From positions 62,001 through 126,000 of the forward strand of contig NZ_JAALLT010000004.1 of NCBI RefSeq assembly GCF_011059145.1: DNA of 64,000 nucleotides. Reading direction: 5' to 3'. The position numbers were made by a program, and so were the translations under genes. Below the pieces are notes generated by a model, which was not told where the DNA came from, searched no databases, and saw only the letters and a list, made by a program, of their open reading frames with translations. The stretch comes from Halalkalibaculum roseum (GTDB lineage Bacteria; Bacteroidota; Rhodothermia; Balneolales; Balneolaceae). Below, piece after piece: positions 16,850 through 26,114 of this stretch (positions within the stretch are counted from its first letter, which is position 1; each line of letters opens with the position of its first letter).

Positions 16850-19376
16850 TAAAAAAAACTGCATTACCGAAGAGCAGTTTGCCGTTGTACCAGAATGCAC
16901 GGAACAGAGGATTGTCAATAATATAGACAACCGAACCCCTTCCCATATTCTGCACGCCAAAAGTAAGTGTATTCTCCAGTTTTTCCTTAGCCATGTAACC
17001 CACGAAGCCGCTCATGTGGGCGTTTTCCTTTGCCACTCCGACATTCCACCCGCTATCCAGGTAGGAATAGGCGTCAGCATTCCTTTTCAGTGTGAAATAG
17101 GTGTCACCATAACCGAAAGCCAGCGGGTGTGAATTATCCATTGTAAGCTTGAAGATAGAACCGCTGTTTGAAGAGCTGATACTCTCTCGTTGGCTCTCGC
17201 CATACCGTTCAAGCATCTCTTCTTCATCATCGTTGCCTTCCTCATCGTTGTTATCTGCATCTTTTCTTTTGAGAGAGAAACCTTCTTTACCTGCCAGCAT
17301 ACCGTTGGCACCCTCAACAGCGATCAGGCGTCCGCCGCTCGTAATCCACTCTTTAATTTCATTCATGCGTGGCCCGTTAAGCTCATCATTATAGTAGCCA
17401 TCAGGCATGATAAGAACGTCATACTCATGCAACGAAATGCTTCCCAGATCCTCTACATTGATGAGTGTCACCGGGTAGTCGATTTGTCGATCGAAATAGT
17501 GCCAGATCTCCCCGACCATATATGAAGATGTCCCCTCACCCGATAACAAAGCCACACGAGGTGCCTTCAGGTACTCTACCGAGGAAGCACCGAAATCGGA
17601 TCCGGAGCTTACAAATCCGGTTGAAACTGGGTTGAGCTGTTGCCCGTGACGGGTGGCAATTTCCTGCACTTTCGAATCAAATTCGCTACCCATTTGGGTA
17701 TTGCCGTTTCTGGTGATAATTAGTGTTCCGGGATCGTAGCTAATGCCGTCTATAGCAAAAGCCTCTTCGGCATAACGCAACTTGATATCGTTTTGTAGCA
17801 ATTCGGAAAGCATTTGCAAATCAGCCAGATCCTTCCATTCTGCCAGGTATGCATACGGACTCCCATCCACCCGGTTATTTACATTCTTTACCGGGGCAGG
17901 CGCCTGGTTTACTGCTATACGCTCCTGCAAGGCATAGCCATCCAGACCGTAAGCATAATGCTGTTCCCAGGTTGTGATATCGTAGGTTAGAGAATCAGCC
18001 AGTTGGGGACGTGGCTCAAATAGTACCCGGGCTAATACCGATTTGGGCTGAAAAGCACTGACCACATAGTCGTTTTCAGAAACCGATACCCTCTCAGTCG
18101 TCCCCGTATTATAGTTGTAACCATTTAGATTTCGTGACCGAGCCGCTTTTCCGTACTCAATATTATGCTTGTTCAGCAAGTCAAACAGGGCCTTCATCTT
18201 GTCCGGATTGTTGCCGGCTTTGATCACAAAACTTTTGTATTCCCCGGTTGGATTTTCGAGCGCACTGTCATAATACTCCGCAAATTCACCGACCAGTTTT
18301 TCCGCATTCTGTGAGGCAATTTCTACCGTTGACATGCCCGTGGTATAGTGATGGGTCAGGCGATCATTCAGCGTCAAGGTATCACCTTCCGGTTTGATGA
18401 TGCCCAAGCCGGCATAACCCCCGCCCGCCTGTTCATAGGTCATCCCGATGGATCCGTTAAAAATCGGGTAGGTGTCACCGTAGCTGGGATAGAAAAGATC
18501 AAAAACCTCACGGGTAAAATAGAGCCAGCTGTTACTGTCAAAATAACGGGCATGATTTCTGCCGATGGTATATTGAAATTCACGCTGCCAATCGGTTATG
18601 GCCTTGTGAAAAGGCTCTGCAGCCGGCGCAAAGTAGTATGGGGAGGTGTAACTCTGCTCATGGTAGTCAACATGAATTTGCGGCATCCACTGTTGGTACA
18701 GTTCTACCCGCTGGCGACTCTCTTTTTGCGTTAACCAAGCCCAGTCACGATTCAGATCGAAGTAATAGTGATTGGTTCTTCCTCCCGGCCACGGCTCGTG
18801 ATGCTCCCTGGCATCCCCATAGGCGTTAAACTCATCTCCCACCACTTGGGTGTACCAGTTCACGTATCGGTCACGCCCGTCGGGATTGATCATGGGATCC
18901 ATAATGACAACGGTATTGGACAACCACTGCTTGCTCGTAGCATTACCCGGTCGTACCAGCTCATACAGTGTTTTCAATGCCGCTTCACTGCTGGAAGTTT
19001 CATTACCGTGTACGTTATAGCTGAGCCAAACGATAGGAATATTAGTGGCAGGGTCTCCATCCAACAGACCGGCCCTCTTCAGATTATCCATACGTATTTG
19101 TTCAAGCCGCCCATGATTTTCTTCCGAGGCCACCTTTACAATCACCAGCTCCCTCCCTTCGTTAGTAGTACCATATTGCTCGAAGGTTACCATAGGTGAT
19201 TGTTCAGAGACGTACCTAAAATAGTTCATCACCTTGTAATGAGGTGTCCACTTGCTGCCCAACTCATAACCGAGGTACTGTTCCGGTGACTGCAAATTGT
19301 CCTGTGCATGTATATGCGGGGATATGAAAAACAGGAGAATGACTAAAAAAGATAAACCGATTTTAAGATTTTTCAT
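16845..19376 (-). CDS. Secreted M14-family zinc carboxypeptidase
   Basis: I start at 19376 (MKNLKIGLSFLVILLFF), which gives a signal peptide ending HAQ; a more upstream start adds 19 residues of unlikely leader. The M14 domain spans about 30-350 with the zinc ligands HGNETSS and IHVDYHEQ and the catalytic Glu in GMTYEQAGGG. The C-terminal half contains a class-I glutamine-amidotransferase-like fold (VALLSGEGTSSYMVGEIW, VLIMPDGYY, IKEWITSGGRLIAVEG). It probably trims peptides in the periplasm or outside. The stop codon lies inside the octamer array. Confidence 0.9.
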   Translation of the reverse strand: MKNLKIGLSFLVILLFFISPHIHAQDNLQSPEQYLGYELGSKWTPHYKVMNYFRYVSEQSPMVTFEQYGTTNEGRELVIVKVASEENHGRLEQIRMDNLKRAGLLDGDPATNIPIVWLSYNVHGNETSSSEAALKTLYELVRPGNATSKQWLSNTVVIMDPMINPDGRDRYVNWYTQVVGDEFNAYGDAREHHEPWPGGRTNHYYFDLNRDWAWLTQKESRQRVELYQQWMPQIHVDYHEQSYTSPYYFAPAAEPFHKAITDWQREFQYTIGRNHARYFDSNSWLYFTREVFDLFYPSYGDTYPIFNGSIGMTYEQAGGGYAGLGIIKPEGDTLTLNDRLTHHYTTGMSTVEIASQNAEKLVGEFAEYYDSALENPTGEYKSFVIKAGNNPDKMKALFDLLNKHNIEYGKAARSRNLNGYNYNTGTTERVSVSENDYVVSAFQPKSVLARVLFEPRPQLADSLTYDITTWEQHYAYGLDGYALQERIAVNQAPAPVKNVNNRVDGSPYAYLAEWKDLADLQMLSELLQNDIKLRYAEEAFAIDGISYDPGTLIITRNGNTQMGSEFDSKVQEIATRHGQQLNPVSTGFVSSGSDFGASSVEYLKAPRVALLSGEGTSSYMVGEIWHYFDRQIDYPVTLINVEDLGSISLHEYDVLIMPDGYYNDELNGPRMNEIKEWITSGGRLIAVEGANGMLAGKEGFSLKRKDADNNDEEGNDDEEEMLERYGESQRESISSSNSGSIFKLTMDNSHPLAFGYGDTYFTLKRNADAYSYLDSGWNVGVAKENAHMSGFVGYMAKEKLENTLTFGVQNMGRGSVVYIIDNPLFRAFWYNGKLLFGNAVFFN

Positions 19377-19512
19377 GACTTGACTAATGATTGACGGGTA
19401 ATAAATGATGAGTAAAACATTCTTTCTCCTCACTTCTTACTCGTTTTGTTGCTATTTGCTCGTTATTATGCCCAAAGATATTTAATCTAAAATAATTGGG
19501 TATTCCATAAAA

Positions 19513-20022
19513 TTAGTTGCCTTCTGTGCTATCCTTAAGAGCTTCATCAACCTGGCTTACTACAGTGTCGACGATGGCATTCGGAATGGGAATAGATAGA
19601 TTGTAATGCGCTATCTTCCACTCACCCTCCACATCAATAAGTACACCACTTCCGCGTGAAGGTCCCAAATTCGGAGTATCCAATACTTCATCAAACCAGG
19701 ATATGTTTCCATCGTCCGAGAAATAGATATGACGTTCTACAGGTTTAAAACTCCATGCCGAACCCCTGTCGAAATAAGGCTTGCTCCAAGGCCTGAATTC
19801 AGCCACGGTCCATCGCTCGGTTGCATCAGTACCCATAAAAATTGAGCTGTCGTTTTGAAAGTGACTGAAATATCTTTCAAAGTCGGCGTCCGCTGCTGCT
19901 TTGTGCCAGTTATCCAGCATGGCATTTACTTTTTGTCCGGATGGCGGATCATTTTGCACTTCCACCGTACAACCTGACTGGAATAAAAATAAAACTAAAA
20001 CAAGCAAAACTGTTAGCTTCAT
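19513..20022 (-). CDS. NTF2-like (SnoaL-type) lipoprotein
   Basis: The ATG at 20022 gives a lipoprotein signal (MKLTVLLVLVLFLFQSGC). The mature ~150 residues match a SnoaL/ketosteroid-isomerase-like fold: NAMLDNWHKAAADADFERYFSHF, then FMGTDATERWT, and WKIAHYNLSIPIPN at the end. The family mixes enzymes and binding proteins. Function unknown. Monocistronic, downstream of a divergent promoter region shared with polX. Confidence 0.8.
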   Translation of the reverse strand: MKLTVLLVLVLFLFQSGCTVEVQNDPPSGQKVNAMLDNWHKAAADADFERYFSHFQNDSSIFMGTDATERWTVAEFRPWSKPYFDRGSAWSFKPVERHIYFSDDGNISWFDEVLDTPNLGPSRGSGVLIDVEGEWKIAHYNLSIPIPNAIVDTVVSQVDEALKDSTEGN

Positions 20023-20241
20023 AAAATTTGAAGAGGTGTACTGCTTCTTGTCTATATAGATGGTTGCACTGTTCACAGTGTAGTAAAATCTGAGCTGTGG
20101 AATTCCAACGTTTCAAACGTAATTTGTTTTAACTTTGAATGGTTGATAGTACTAAATGGTTTGGTAATCCCCAAGTTGCAAAGTAATGCCGTGATAACGA
20201 ATTTTCGCTTCATCAGAATTGAATAAACCGAATCGCTCTAC

Positions 20242-22002
20242 ATGTCTGTAACCAATAGTGAAATAGCCGAGAAATTACGTGAAATTTACCAGCTTATGCA
20301 GCTGGCCGGGGAAAATCGCTTCCGTGCCATCGCATTTGATCGGGCTGCCCAGACGATAGAATCCCTGAATGAGGATATCAACACTTACATTGAGAATGAT
20401 ACTTTAACTGATATCAAAGGTATTGGCAACTCTATTGCCGAGGATATCAAATCCTACGCCGGAACCGGCAAAATTGAAGTGCTTTCCGCCCTGCGCAAAC
20501 GCATCCCGGAAGGAGTCATCGAGTGGCTTAATATATCCGGACTTGGACCCAAAAACATTGCCAAAATTCATAAAGAACTTGGTATTTCTACCCTCCAGGA
20601 ACTGAAAGAAGCCTGCAGTGACGGACGTGTTGCAAGTCTGGACGGGCTGGGAGAAAAATCAGCTCAAAAAATTCTGAAATCCATCGAATGGATGGAACAG
20701 TTTGATGAACGTTGCCGTCTTGACGAAGCCACAGAAATTGCACGCCCGCTCTTTGATTTTCTTCAAGGATTGGATGGGGTGGAACATATTGAGGTTGCAG
20801 GCTCATTGCGTCGTTCCAAGGAGACTATCGGGGATATTGATTTCTTAATCGGTGCAAATGAACAGCATATTAAAGCTATTTTTGATGCCTTTGTCTCTCA
20901 CGATCTGGTAGTGGATATACTGGGTCGTGGTGACACCAAAAGCTCCATACGCACAAAAGAAGGGAGACAGGTAGACTTGCGAATCGTAAAGCCCGAACAG
21001 TTTCCTGCCGCGCTAATGTATTTTACCGGCAGCAAGGAGCATAATGTGGTGATGCGCCAGCGTGCCAGGGAAAGAGGACTTTCGCTCAACGAATATGGTC
21101 TTTTTAAACTCAATGAGGAAGGCAATACCAATTTTGAAGAACCCATCGACTACAGCGAAGAAAAAGATATCTACAACAGCCTGGATCTGCATTTTATAGC
21201 TCCTGAATTGCGGGAAGACCGCGGCGAGTTTGAGTTCTTTGAAAAGCATGAAGAAATGCCGCTTGTAACAGATGATGATATCAAGGGCGTCATTCATGCA
21301 CACAGCACCTGGAGTGACGGCAAGTTTTCCATTAAGGAGATGGCCGAAGCCTCGATGGAACGAGGATATGAATATCTTGGACTTACAGACCACTCCCGGA
21401 CGGCAGCATATGCCGGTGGGTTAACCGTTGACCAAATCAAAGAGCAGTGGGAAGAAGTTGACCGGCTGAACGAAGAATTTGCCGGTAATGGTATAAACTT
21501 CAAAATATTTAAAGGTATTGAATCAGACATTCTGAGTGACGGCAGCCTGGATTATGATGATGATATCCTGGAGCAGTTTGATTTCGTAATTGCCAGCGTA
21601 CATAACGGTCTGGATATGTCACGAAATAAAATGATGGAGCGTTTTCGAAACGCCATTAAAAATCCACATACCCGCATTGTTGGACATCCCACCGGGCGCC
21701 TGCTCCTCAAGCGCGATGGCAGCGATCTGGATATGAATGAACTCATTGAACTGGCTGCCGAGCATAATACAGCTATTGAAATCAATGCCAACCCGTGGCG
21801 ACTGGATTTGGACTGGAGGCATGGTAATAAAGCCGCAGAAGTCGGACTCATGTCATCTATCAATCCGGATGCTCATTCTATTGAAGGGATTGATCATATT
21901 TCCTACGGAGTGAAAATTGCCCGGAAAGGCAAATTTGAAAAAGAACGTATCCTTAATACCAAGAGTGCTGATGAAATAGCTGACTGGTTTAAAACAGGTT
22001 AA
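20242..22002 (+). CDS. polX: DNA polymerase X with PHP domain
   Basis: The 586-residue cytoplasmic protein has an N-terminal helix-hairpin-helix region (FRAIAFDRAAQTIE; ISGLGPKNIAKIHKELG), the nucleotidyltransferase signature (VAGSLRRSKETIGDIDFLI, QVDLRIV) with the metal-binding Asp residues, and a C-terminal PHP domain (GVIHAHSTWSDGKF, YLGLTDHSR, INANPWRLDLDW). Bacterial PolX fills gaps in base-excision repair, and the PHP domain gives 3'-5' exonuclease activity. Length and motifs are complete. Confidence 0.95.
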   Translation: MSVTNSEIAEKLREIYQLMQLAGENRFRAIAFDRAAQTIESLNEDINTYIENDTLTDIKGIGNSIAEDIKSYAGTGKIEVLSALRKRIPEGVIEWLNISGLGPKNIAKIHKELGISTLQELKEACSDGRVASLDGLGEKSAQKILKSIEWMEQFDERCRLDEATEIARPLFDFLQGLDGVEHIEVAGSLRRSKETIGDIDFLIGANEQHIKAIFDAFVSHDLVVDILGRGDTKSSIRTKEGRQVDLRIVKPEQFPAALMYFTGSKEHNVVMRQRARERGLSLNEYGLFKLNEEGNTNFEEPIDYSEEKDIYNSLDLHFIAPELREDRGEFEFFEKHEEMPLVTDDDIKGVIHAHSTWSDGKFSIKEMAEASMERGYEYLGLTDHSRTAAYAGGLTVDQIKEQWEEVDRLNEEFAGNGINFKIFKGIESDILSDGSLDYDDDILEQFDFVIASVHNGLDMSRNKMMERFRNAIKNPHTRIVGHPTGRLLLKRDGSDLDMNELIELAAEHNTAIEINANPWRLDLDWRHGNKAAEVGLMSSINPDAHSIEGIDHISYGVKIARKGKFEKERILNTKSADEIADWFKTG

Positions 22003-22041
22003 GTGAAGAGACAGGTCGAACTATTTTATAAGACAGGTTCA

Positions 22042-22077
22042 AACCCTCTAAGGCTCTTCTGGATCCCTTGGAGGGTT
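22042..22077. repeat. Degenerate palindrome of the RAYT1 family
   Basis: Arms AACCCTCTAAGG and CCCTTGGAGGGTT match except one base. They carry the same core as the two perfect palindromes bracketing RAYT1 about 1.3 and 2 kb away. It lies between the convergent polX and CotH-like genes and may also help end transcripts. Confidence 0.75.
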
Positions 22078-22115
22078 GCACTTTTAGTTTACCAACGAAT
22101 GATGGCTTTTAGCTT

Positions 22116-23207
22116 TCAATTATCCATCCCACTGATAACAACATTTCCTGTCCCGTACTGGTTGCAGGGATAACTGAAGACTTTATCCCGTTTTTTCCGG
22201 TTATTAATAATCTTATAGAAGTCATCAAAATAGTCCAGCGTCCAATCTATATAATCTTCCTCCAAAAGTTCATTACCGGTATATAAGGCATACATCTCAG
22301 GCTTCAGTTTGCGAAACTCATCAAAAATCGGATCCAGCGGGCTCAGATCTTCCATACAATGTCCTCGATACACCCTCTCCCTAACCGATCGAAGCCTGAG
22401 CGCCTCTGCAGGTTTCGCATAGGGACTGGAAACAAGACCTACCAGGTCAAAATCGTAGGGTACGGCAACAAATACTTTTTCCTTTTCCAGGAACAGTACT
22501 TTCAGGTTATGCTGAAACTGAACTGACCAATCCGTATTTCCAATCAGGTAAGCAAACACGCTCAATCTCAGAAATGGCTGCTCATCGATGCTCTCCGGCC
22601 GCAAATTATTGCGATCGTAAAGTGTGGCTACTTTACGCTCAGCCAGCAAATTCTGGTCTTCAATCAGGAAGGCAAAGACAGGGTCGCTGAATTTATTTTT
22701 CTCGGAATCGTGATAGGAAAAGCGGACCTGTCGGACTTTGAAACTGTAATCCGTGATCAAATTGTAGAGTTTGTACGTGAGGTATTCCCGCACCACATAC
22801 TTCTCGCCATCGCAGGGCACGACCAGTTTCAACTCTTTCTGACCGGCAAAAATTGAAGTGTCCGGGGCGGGATGATCTTTAAAATTAAATTTAAGCGGTG
22901 GTTTATCACAGTTCTCCTCCAACCGGCGAAAATTCCCTCGAACCCGCACTCGTAGATCAAGCGCCTTTTCCGGAGTGTTTTGCAGGTTATAGTGTAGTTT
23001 CATCAGATGATAGTCAGGATCCTCCCCTCTGTCGTCCATGAGTTCACCGACATCACCTTCGAGCCTGATTTCCAGGGGCTCGTCACTTGCAAAAAGATCA
23101 GGCTTTTCAGCTTGTCCGTTTTCCTGGGGCGCTGCCCAAACAGTGGCATAGATAACTGCTAAGAACAGAGTCAGGTAGCAGCCCTTAAGAGCCGAAGATC
23201 GTTTCAT
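22116..23207 (-). CDS. CotH-like kinase-fold secreted protein
   Basis: The protein (363 residues from the Met at 23207) has a signal-like hydrophobic N-terminus ending near WAAPQ. Numbered from the longer start at 23222, it shows CotH-type motifs: RVRVRGNFRR at 91-100, KELKLVV with Lys132, VVREYLTYKLYN with Glu146, GNTDWSVQFQHN with Asp231 and Asn239, and VPYDFDLVG with the DxD pair at 257-259. CotH proteins of spores and some secreted bacterial relatives are protein kinases. The substrate here is unknown. It is a second envelope kinase-like protein in the window, unrelated in sequence detail to the one at 4.7-6.4 kb. Confidence 0.68.
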   Translation of the reverse strand: MKRSSALKGCYLTLFLAVIYATVWAAPQENGQAEKPDLFASDEPLEIRLEGDVGELMDDRGEDPDYHLMKLHYNLQNTPEKALDLRVRVRGNFRRLEENCDKPPLKFNFKDHPAPDTSIFAGQKELKLVVPCDGEKYVVREYLTYKLYNLITDYSFKVRQVRFSYHDSEKNKFSDPVFAFLIEDQNLLAERKVATLYDRNNLRPESIDEQPFLRLSVFAYLIGNTDWSVQFQHNLKVLFLEKEKVFVAVPYDFDLVGLVSSPYAKPAEALRLRSVRERVYRGHCMEDLSPLDPIFDEFRKLKPEMYALYTGNELLEEDYIDWTLDYFDDFYKIINNRKKRDKVFSYPCNQYGTGNVVISGMDN

Positions 23208-23329
23208 TCCGAATAAATACATGAGCTTATCGATAAACAGGTTGTATATAAGTTTAAATTATTTTTGGGGGTCTTCAAAGTGATCTTATTAGATATTGTG
23301 GATATTTAACTGATAGGGATTCAAAATCC

Positions 23330-23363
23330 ACCCTCCAAGGGTCTGAATAGACCCTTGGAGGGT
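23330..23363. repeat. RAYT1-associated palindrome, downstream side
   Basis: Perfect 15-bp arms (ACCCTCCAAGGGTCT / AGACCCTTGGAGGGT) with a GAAT loop, 17 bp after the RAYT1 stop codon. Each arm is itself a small palindrome (ACCCT CCA AGGGT), as in bipartite REP/BIME elements. Confidence 0.95.
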
Positions 23364-23380
23364 TTATAAGTAGTTTTATA

Positions 23381-23998
23381 TCACTCTTGGAAAATTGTTG
23401 CGAGCTTTTCAAATGACAACTGCCGATGCAAATCATCAAAGCTTTCAATTCCGCCAAACCACGCAAGTCCTTCCTTGATACTAACTTTGGTCATTTTATT
23501 CTTCCTATAAGCAAGATAACTGCTATAGCACCATTCACCGGGTTCGCTAACAAATCCATGATAGACCGGATTGTTATGAATATAGACTATTAGCCTGGTA
23601 AAGTAGGCTTCTGAATCAATCAACTTTCGTTTGAAATTAGGTATAAAAAGACTGCCTTTTCGCTTGTATTGATAGTTGTAAGACTGGGTGTATCCGTTAA
23701 GCAGATTGCTAAATTGTTGACTAAGAAAATTACTTAACCCTTTTTGAAAAGCATCTCTCTTTTTACCTATTAAACATGAAAATATTTCTTCCTTCGGACG
23801 AAGACGGATCATGAAGTGAAAATGATTCGGCATTAGGCAGTAAGCGAAGGTCTCACCCACGGGATGAATATGTCTTGTAAACCGGTCCATAAAATTCCGG
23901 TAATTTATGTCTGACCGGAATAAATTTTCACTACCATTGGCATGAGTCCAGATGTGATAAATCTGATTAGGCTCAATTTCGATTTTTATACTCGCCAT
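23381..23998 (-). CDS. REP-associated tyrosine transposase (RAYT1)
   Basis: The 205-residue protein is a single Y1-transposase (IS200/IS605-like) domain. The HUH motif is MPNHFHFM (His59, His61), and the catalytic Tyr is probably Tyr139 in LIVYIHNNPV, after the conserved YKRKGSLF segment. RAYTs nick single-stranded palindromic DNA and mobilise or maintain REP sequences. Unlike an IS, the gene is single-copy by nature and has no terminal repeats other than palindromes: one 17 bp after the stop, one 32 bp before the start. The gene looks intact and AT-richer than its neighbours. Confidence 0.92.
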   Translation of the reverse strand: MASIKIEIEPNQIYHIWTHANGSENLFRSDINYRNFMDRFTRHIHPVGETFAYCLMPNHFHFMIRLRPKEEIFSCLIGKKRDAFQKGLSNFLSQQFSNLLNGYTQSYNYQYKRKGSLFIPNFKRKLIDSEAYFTRLIVYIHNNPVYHGFVSEPGEWCYSSYLAYRKNKMTKVSIKEGLAWFGGIESFDDLHRQLSFEKLATIFQE

Positions 23999-24030
23999 CT
24001 GTCATTTTTAATGGTTAGTCAATTCAATTC

Positions 24031-24072
24031 ATTAACCCTCCAAGGGTTCAAAAGAACCCTTGGAGGGTTAAT
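24031..24072. repeat. RAYT1-associated palindrome, upstream side
   Basis: Perfect 19-bp arms (ATTAACCCTCCAAGGGTTC and its complement) with an AAAA loop, 32 bp before the RAYT1 start. The core ACCCTCCAAGGGT equals the downstream copy; the flanks differ (GTTC against GTCT), so the two are diverged copies rather than a recent duplication. Confidence 0.95.
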
Positions 24073-24245
24073 TCCTAGATCATCTCTTATAAGTAAGAGC
24101 TCCCACCCAAGCATCCCTTACAAAATTATTTTATACTTACTAGGGCTTACAAACGATAGGCTCAACCCACAGAGTAACAAGATATAATTTCAACCTATGC
24201 CTGTCGTTAAACCCTTGAAGAAGAAATCAAAAGAATCGCCGCGTT

Positions 24246-24701
24246 ATGAAACATCTAAGCATACTCCTCGCTTTTCTGTTCTCTTTTGTTTTAATCCTAC
24301 AAAACAGTACCGTCAATGCTCAAAACAGGGAAGGAAACACGCTAATCCTGGCAGGCTATAAGTCCGTGCCGAAAGTGCAAACCCCGGCAACCGGACAAGT
24401 AAACGTCTCACTGAATGGCGATAGCCTCAGCGTTGAGGGATCATTCTCTGATCTTTCCAGCTATTATTTCGGTTCTGCTATTTTCTACGGCGAAAAAGGA
24501 GAACAGGGCAATCAGATCATCGATTTAAGTCCTGATATTCATGAGAACCGGACCGGCGGTACCTTCGATAAATCCAAAAACACCTTCAAGCTTACAGAGG
24601 GACAGATGGACGCATTATCAAACGGTAACCTCTATATCAACATCATGTCATTTGATCATCAGCGTGGAGAATTGAGGGCACAGCTTCCTCCGATGTTGTA
24701 A
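24246..24701 (+). CDS. CHRD-domain secreted protein
   Basis: The 151-residue protein has a signal peptide (ends VNAQ) and a CHRD domain: SVPKVQTPATGQVNVSL, LSVEGSFSDLSSYYFGSAI, and the closing GNLYINIMSFDHQRGELRAQL. CHRD domains are beta-sandwich modules first seen in chordin, common in secreted bacterial proteins and of unknown function. It precedes the asparagine-synthetase-like operon by 90 bp on the same strand, so it could be a leader gene of that transcript, but there is no coupling. Confidence 0.9.
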   Translation: MKHLSILLAFLFSFVLILQNSTVNAQNREGNTLILAGYKSVPKVQTPATGQVNVSLNGDSLSVEGSFSDLSSYYFGSAIFYGEKGEQGNQIIDLSPDIHENRTGGTFDKSKNTFKLTEGQMDALSNGNLYINIMSFDHQRGELRAQLPPML

Positions 24702-24791
24702 TCCAAATCTACTTTGATTCTTTCTATCTTGGTTTGCTACCCATATATTCTTCAATCGTCACCCCAAACTATTTTGACTAACACCCTCACC

Positions 24792-26114
24792 ATGGATCAT
24801 CAATACGTAGCGGATTTTGTAAACCTCCTCGATGCCGATAATAATTATATTTTTGACATGTCAGTGGAGGAAGCCGAGGAGGCACTTGTTTCGGGCGATC
24901 CCGATCGAGTCAGAGAAATTGACGGGCAGTTCGCACTGGTTAAAAAGGTGGACGAACAGGTTTTTATGGCCCGTTCTATCGGACGTCCGATGCGTTACTT
25001 TCTGGCCAAGCGTGAAGCAGGTCCAATGCTGATTGTGGCCGAACGAATGGATGAAATTTATGACCACCTTGAAAAGCTGGATCTCCATGAACAGTTTCAC
25101 CCGTCATATACACGCATGGTTCCGGCACATCACGTAGTTCGGGTTGACGTCATTGGCTGTCCCGATCCCAATCCTACCTACACGCGATTCTTTGATCCAA
25201 AACAAAATGGATTGAATGACGATTTGGATGAAATCGGTCGTACCTACATTGGTGCACTCGCTGAAGAGTGTAGAAACTGGATTCAGAGTATCCCTGAGAA
25301 AGAGCCCATTGGAGTGCTTTTTTCCGGCGGTATTGACAGTGGATCGGTCTTTTTAGTTCTCTATCACCTGATGCTCGAGAAGGGAATGAGTCCACAGCGC
25401 CTGAAAGCATTTACGTTATCGGTGAACGACGGACCCGATGCCCGCCAGGCCCACGATTTTCTCGATCGCCTGGACCTTTCCTTATTTCTTGAAACCGTTG
25501 AGGTTTCAGAAAGCGATATCGACTATAAAGAAGCAATCAAGGTCATCGAAGATTACAAGGCACTGGATGTAGAAGCGGCAAGCATGACGCTGGCACTCTG
25601 CAAGCACCTCCGTGAGCGTTATCCGGATTGGAAATACCTGGCCGATGGGGATGGCGGAGATGAAAATTTAAAGGATTACCCCATTGAGGACAATCCAGAA
25701 CTGACTATCCGAAGCGTGCTTAACAACCCAATGCTCTACCACGAGGGATGGGGAGTCGACAAAATTAAGCACTCACTGACCTACTCGGGGGGACAGAGCC
25801 GCGGTCACGTTCGCACCTATGCTCCTGCCCGGAAATACGGCTTTAAGGGCTTCAGTCCATACTCGTTGCCCAACGTTATTGAAGTTTCAGAAGCAATTCC
25901 GTTTATCAGGCTTACAGACTGGGACCATAACGAGCTGTATGCATTGAAAGGAGAGATAGTCAAGCGGGGCGTCAAAGCGGTTACCGGATTCGATATGCCC
26001 GTGTATCCCAAGCGTCGTTTTCAGCATGGTGCCGTGAGCGAAGACAAAAGCAGCAACCTTTTTGCTGACAACGAAATGGAATATCGCACCTATTTCGCCT
26101 CTCTTTATGCCTGA
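24792..26114 (+). CDS. Asparagine-synthetase-like ATP-dependent ligase
   Basis: I take the ATG at 24792 (MDHQYVADFV, 440 residues); upstream in-frame starts add an unlikely leader. The N-terminal ~130 residues resemble the class-II amidotransferase fold (REIDGQFALVKK; FMARSIGRPMRYF) but there is no N-terminal catalytic Cys, so glutamine hydrolysis is not expected. The synthetase domain has the PP-loop SGGIDS at 178-183 and DGDGGDE at 285-291. Such Cys-less relatives (beta-lactam synthetase, lasso cyclases) adenylate a carboxylate for intramolecular or free-amine attack. Its last 8 bp overlap the radical SAM gene. Substrate unknown. Confidence 0.85.
   Translation: MDHQYVADFVNLLDADNNYIFDMSVEEAEEALVSGDPDRVREIDGQFALVKKVDEQVFMARSIGRPMRYFLAKREAGPMLIVAERMDEIYDHLEKLDLHEQFHPSYTRMVPAHHVVRVDVIGCPDPNPTYTRFFDPKQNGLNDDLDEIGRTYIGALAEECRNWIQSIPEKEPIGVLFSGGIDSGSVFLVLYHLMLEKGMSPQRLKAFTLSVNDGPDARQAHDFLDRLDLSLFLETVEVSESDIDYKEAIKVIEDYKALDVEAASMTLALCKHLRERYPDWKYLADGDGGDENLKDYPIEDNPELTIRSVLNNPMLYHEGWGVDKIKHSLTYSGGQSRGHVRTYAPARKYGFKGFSPYSLPNVIEVSEAIPFIRLTDWDHNELYALKGEIVKRGVKAVTGFDMPVYPKRRFQHGAVSEDKSSNLFADNEMEYRTYFASLYA

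Noticed and set aside
23381-23998. Ordinary IS200/IS605 insertion sequence
   Set aside because: No TnpB and no IS-type ends; the flanking palindromes and protein length fit the RAYT group better. The same applies to 36013-36621.
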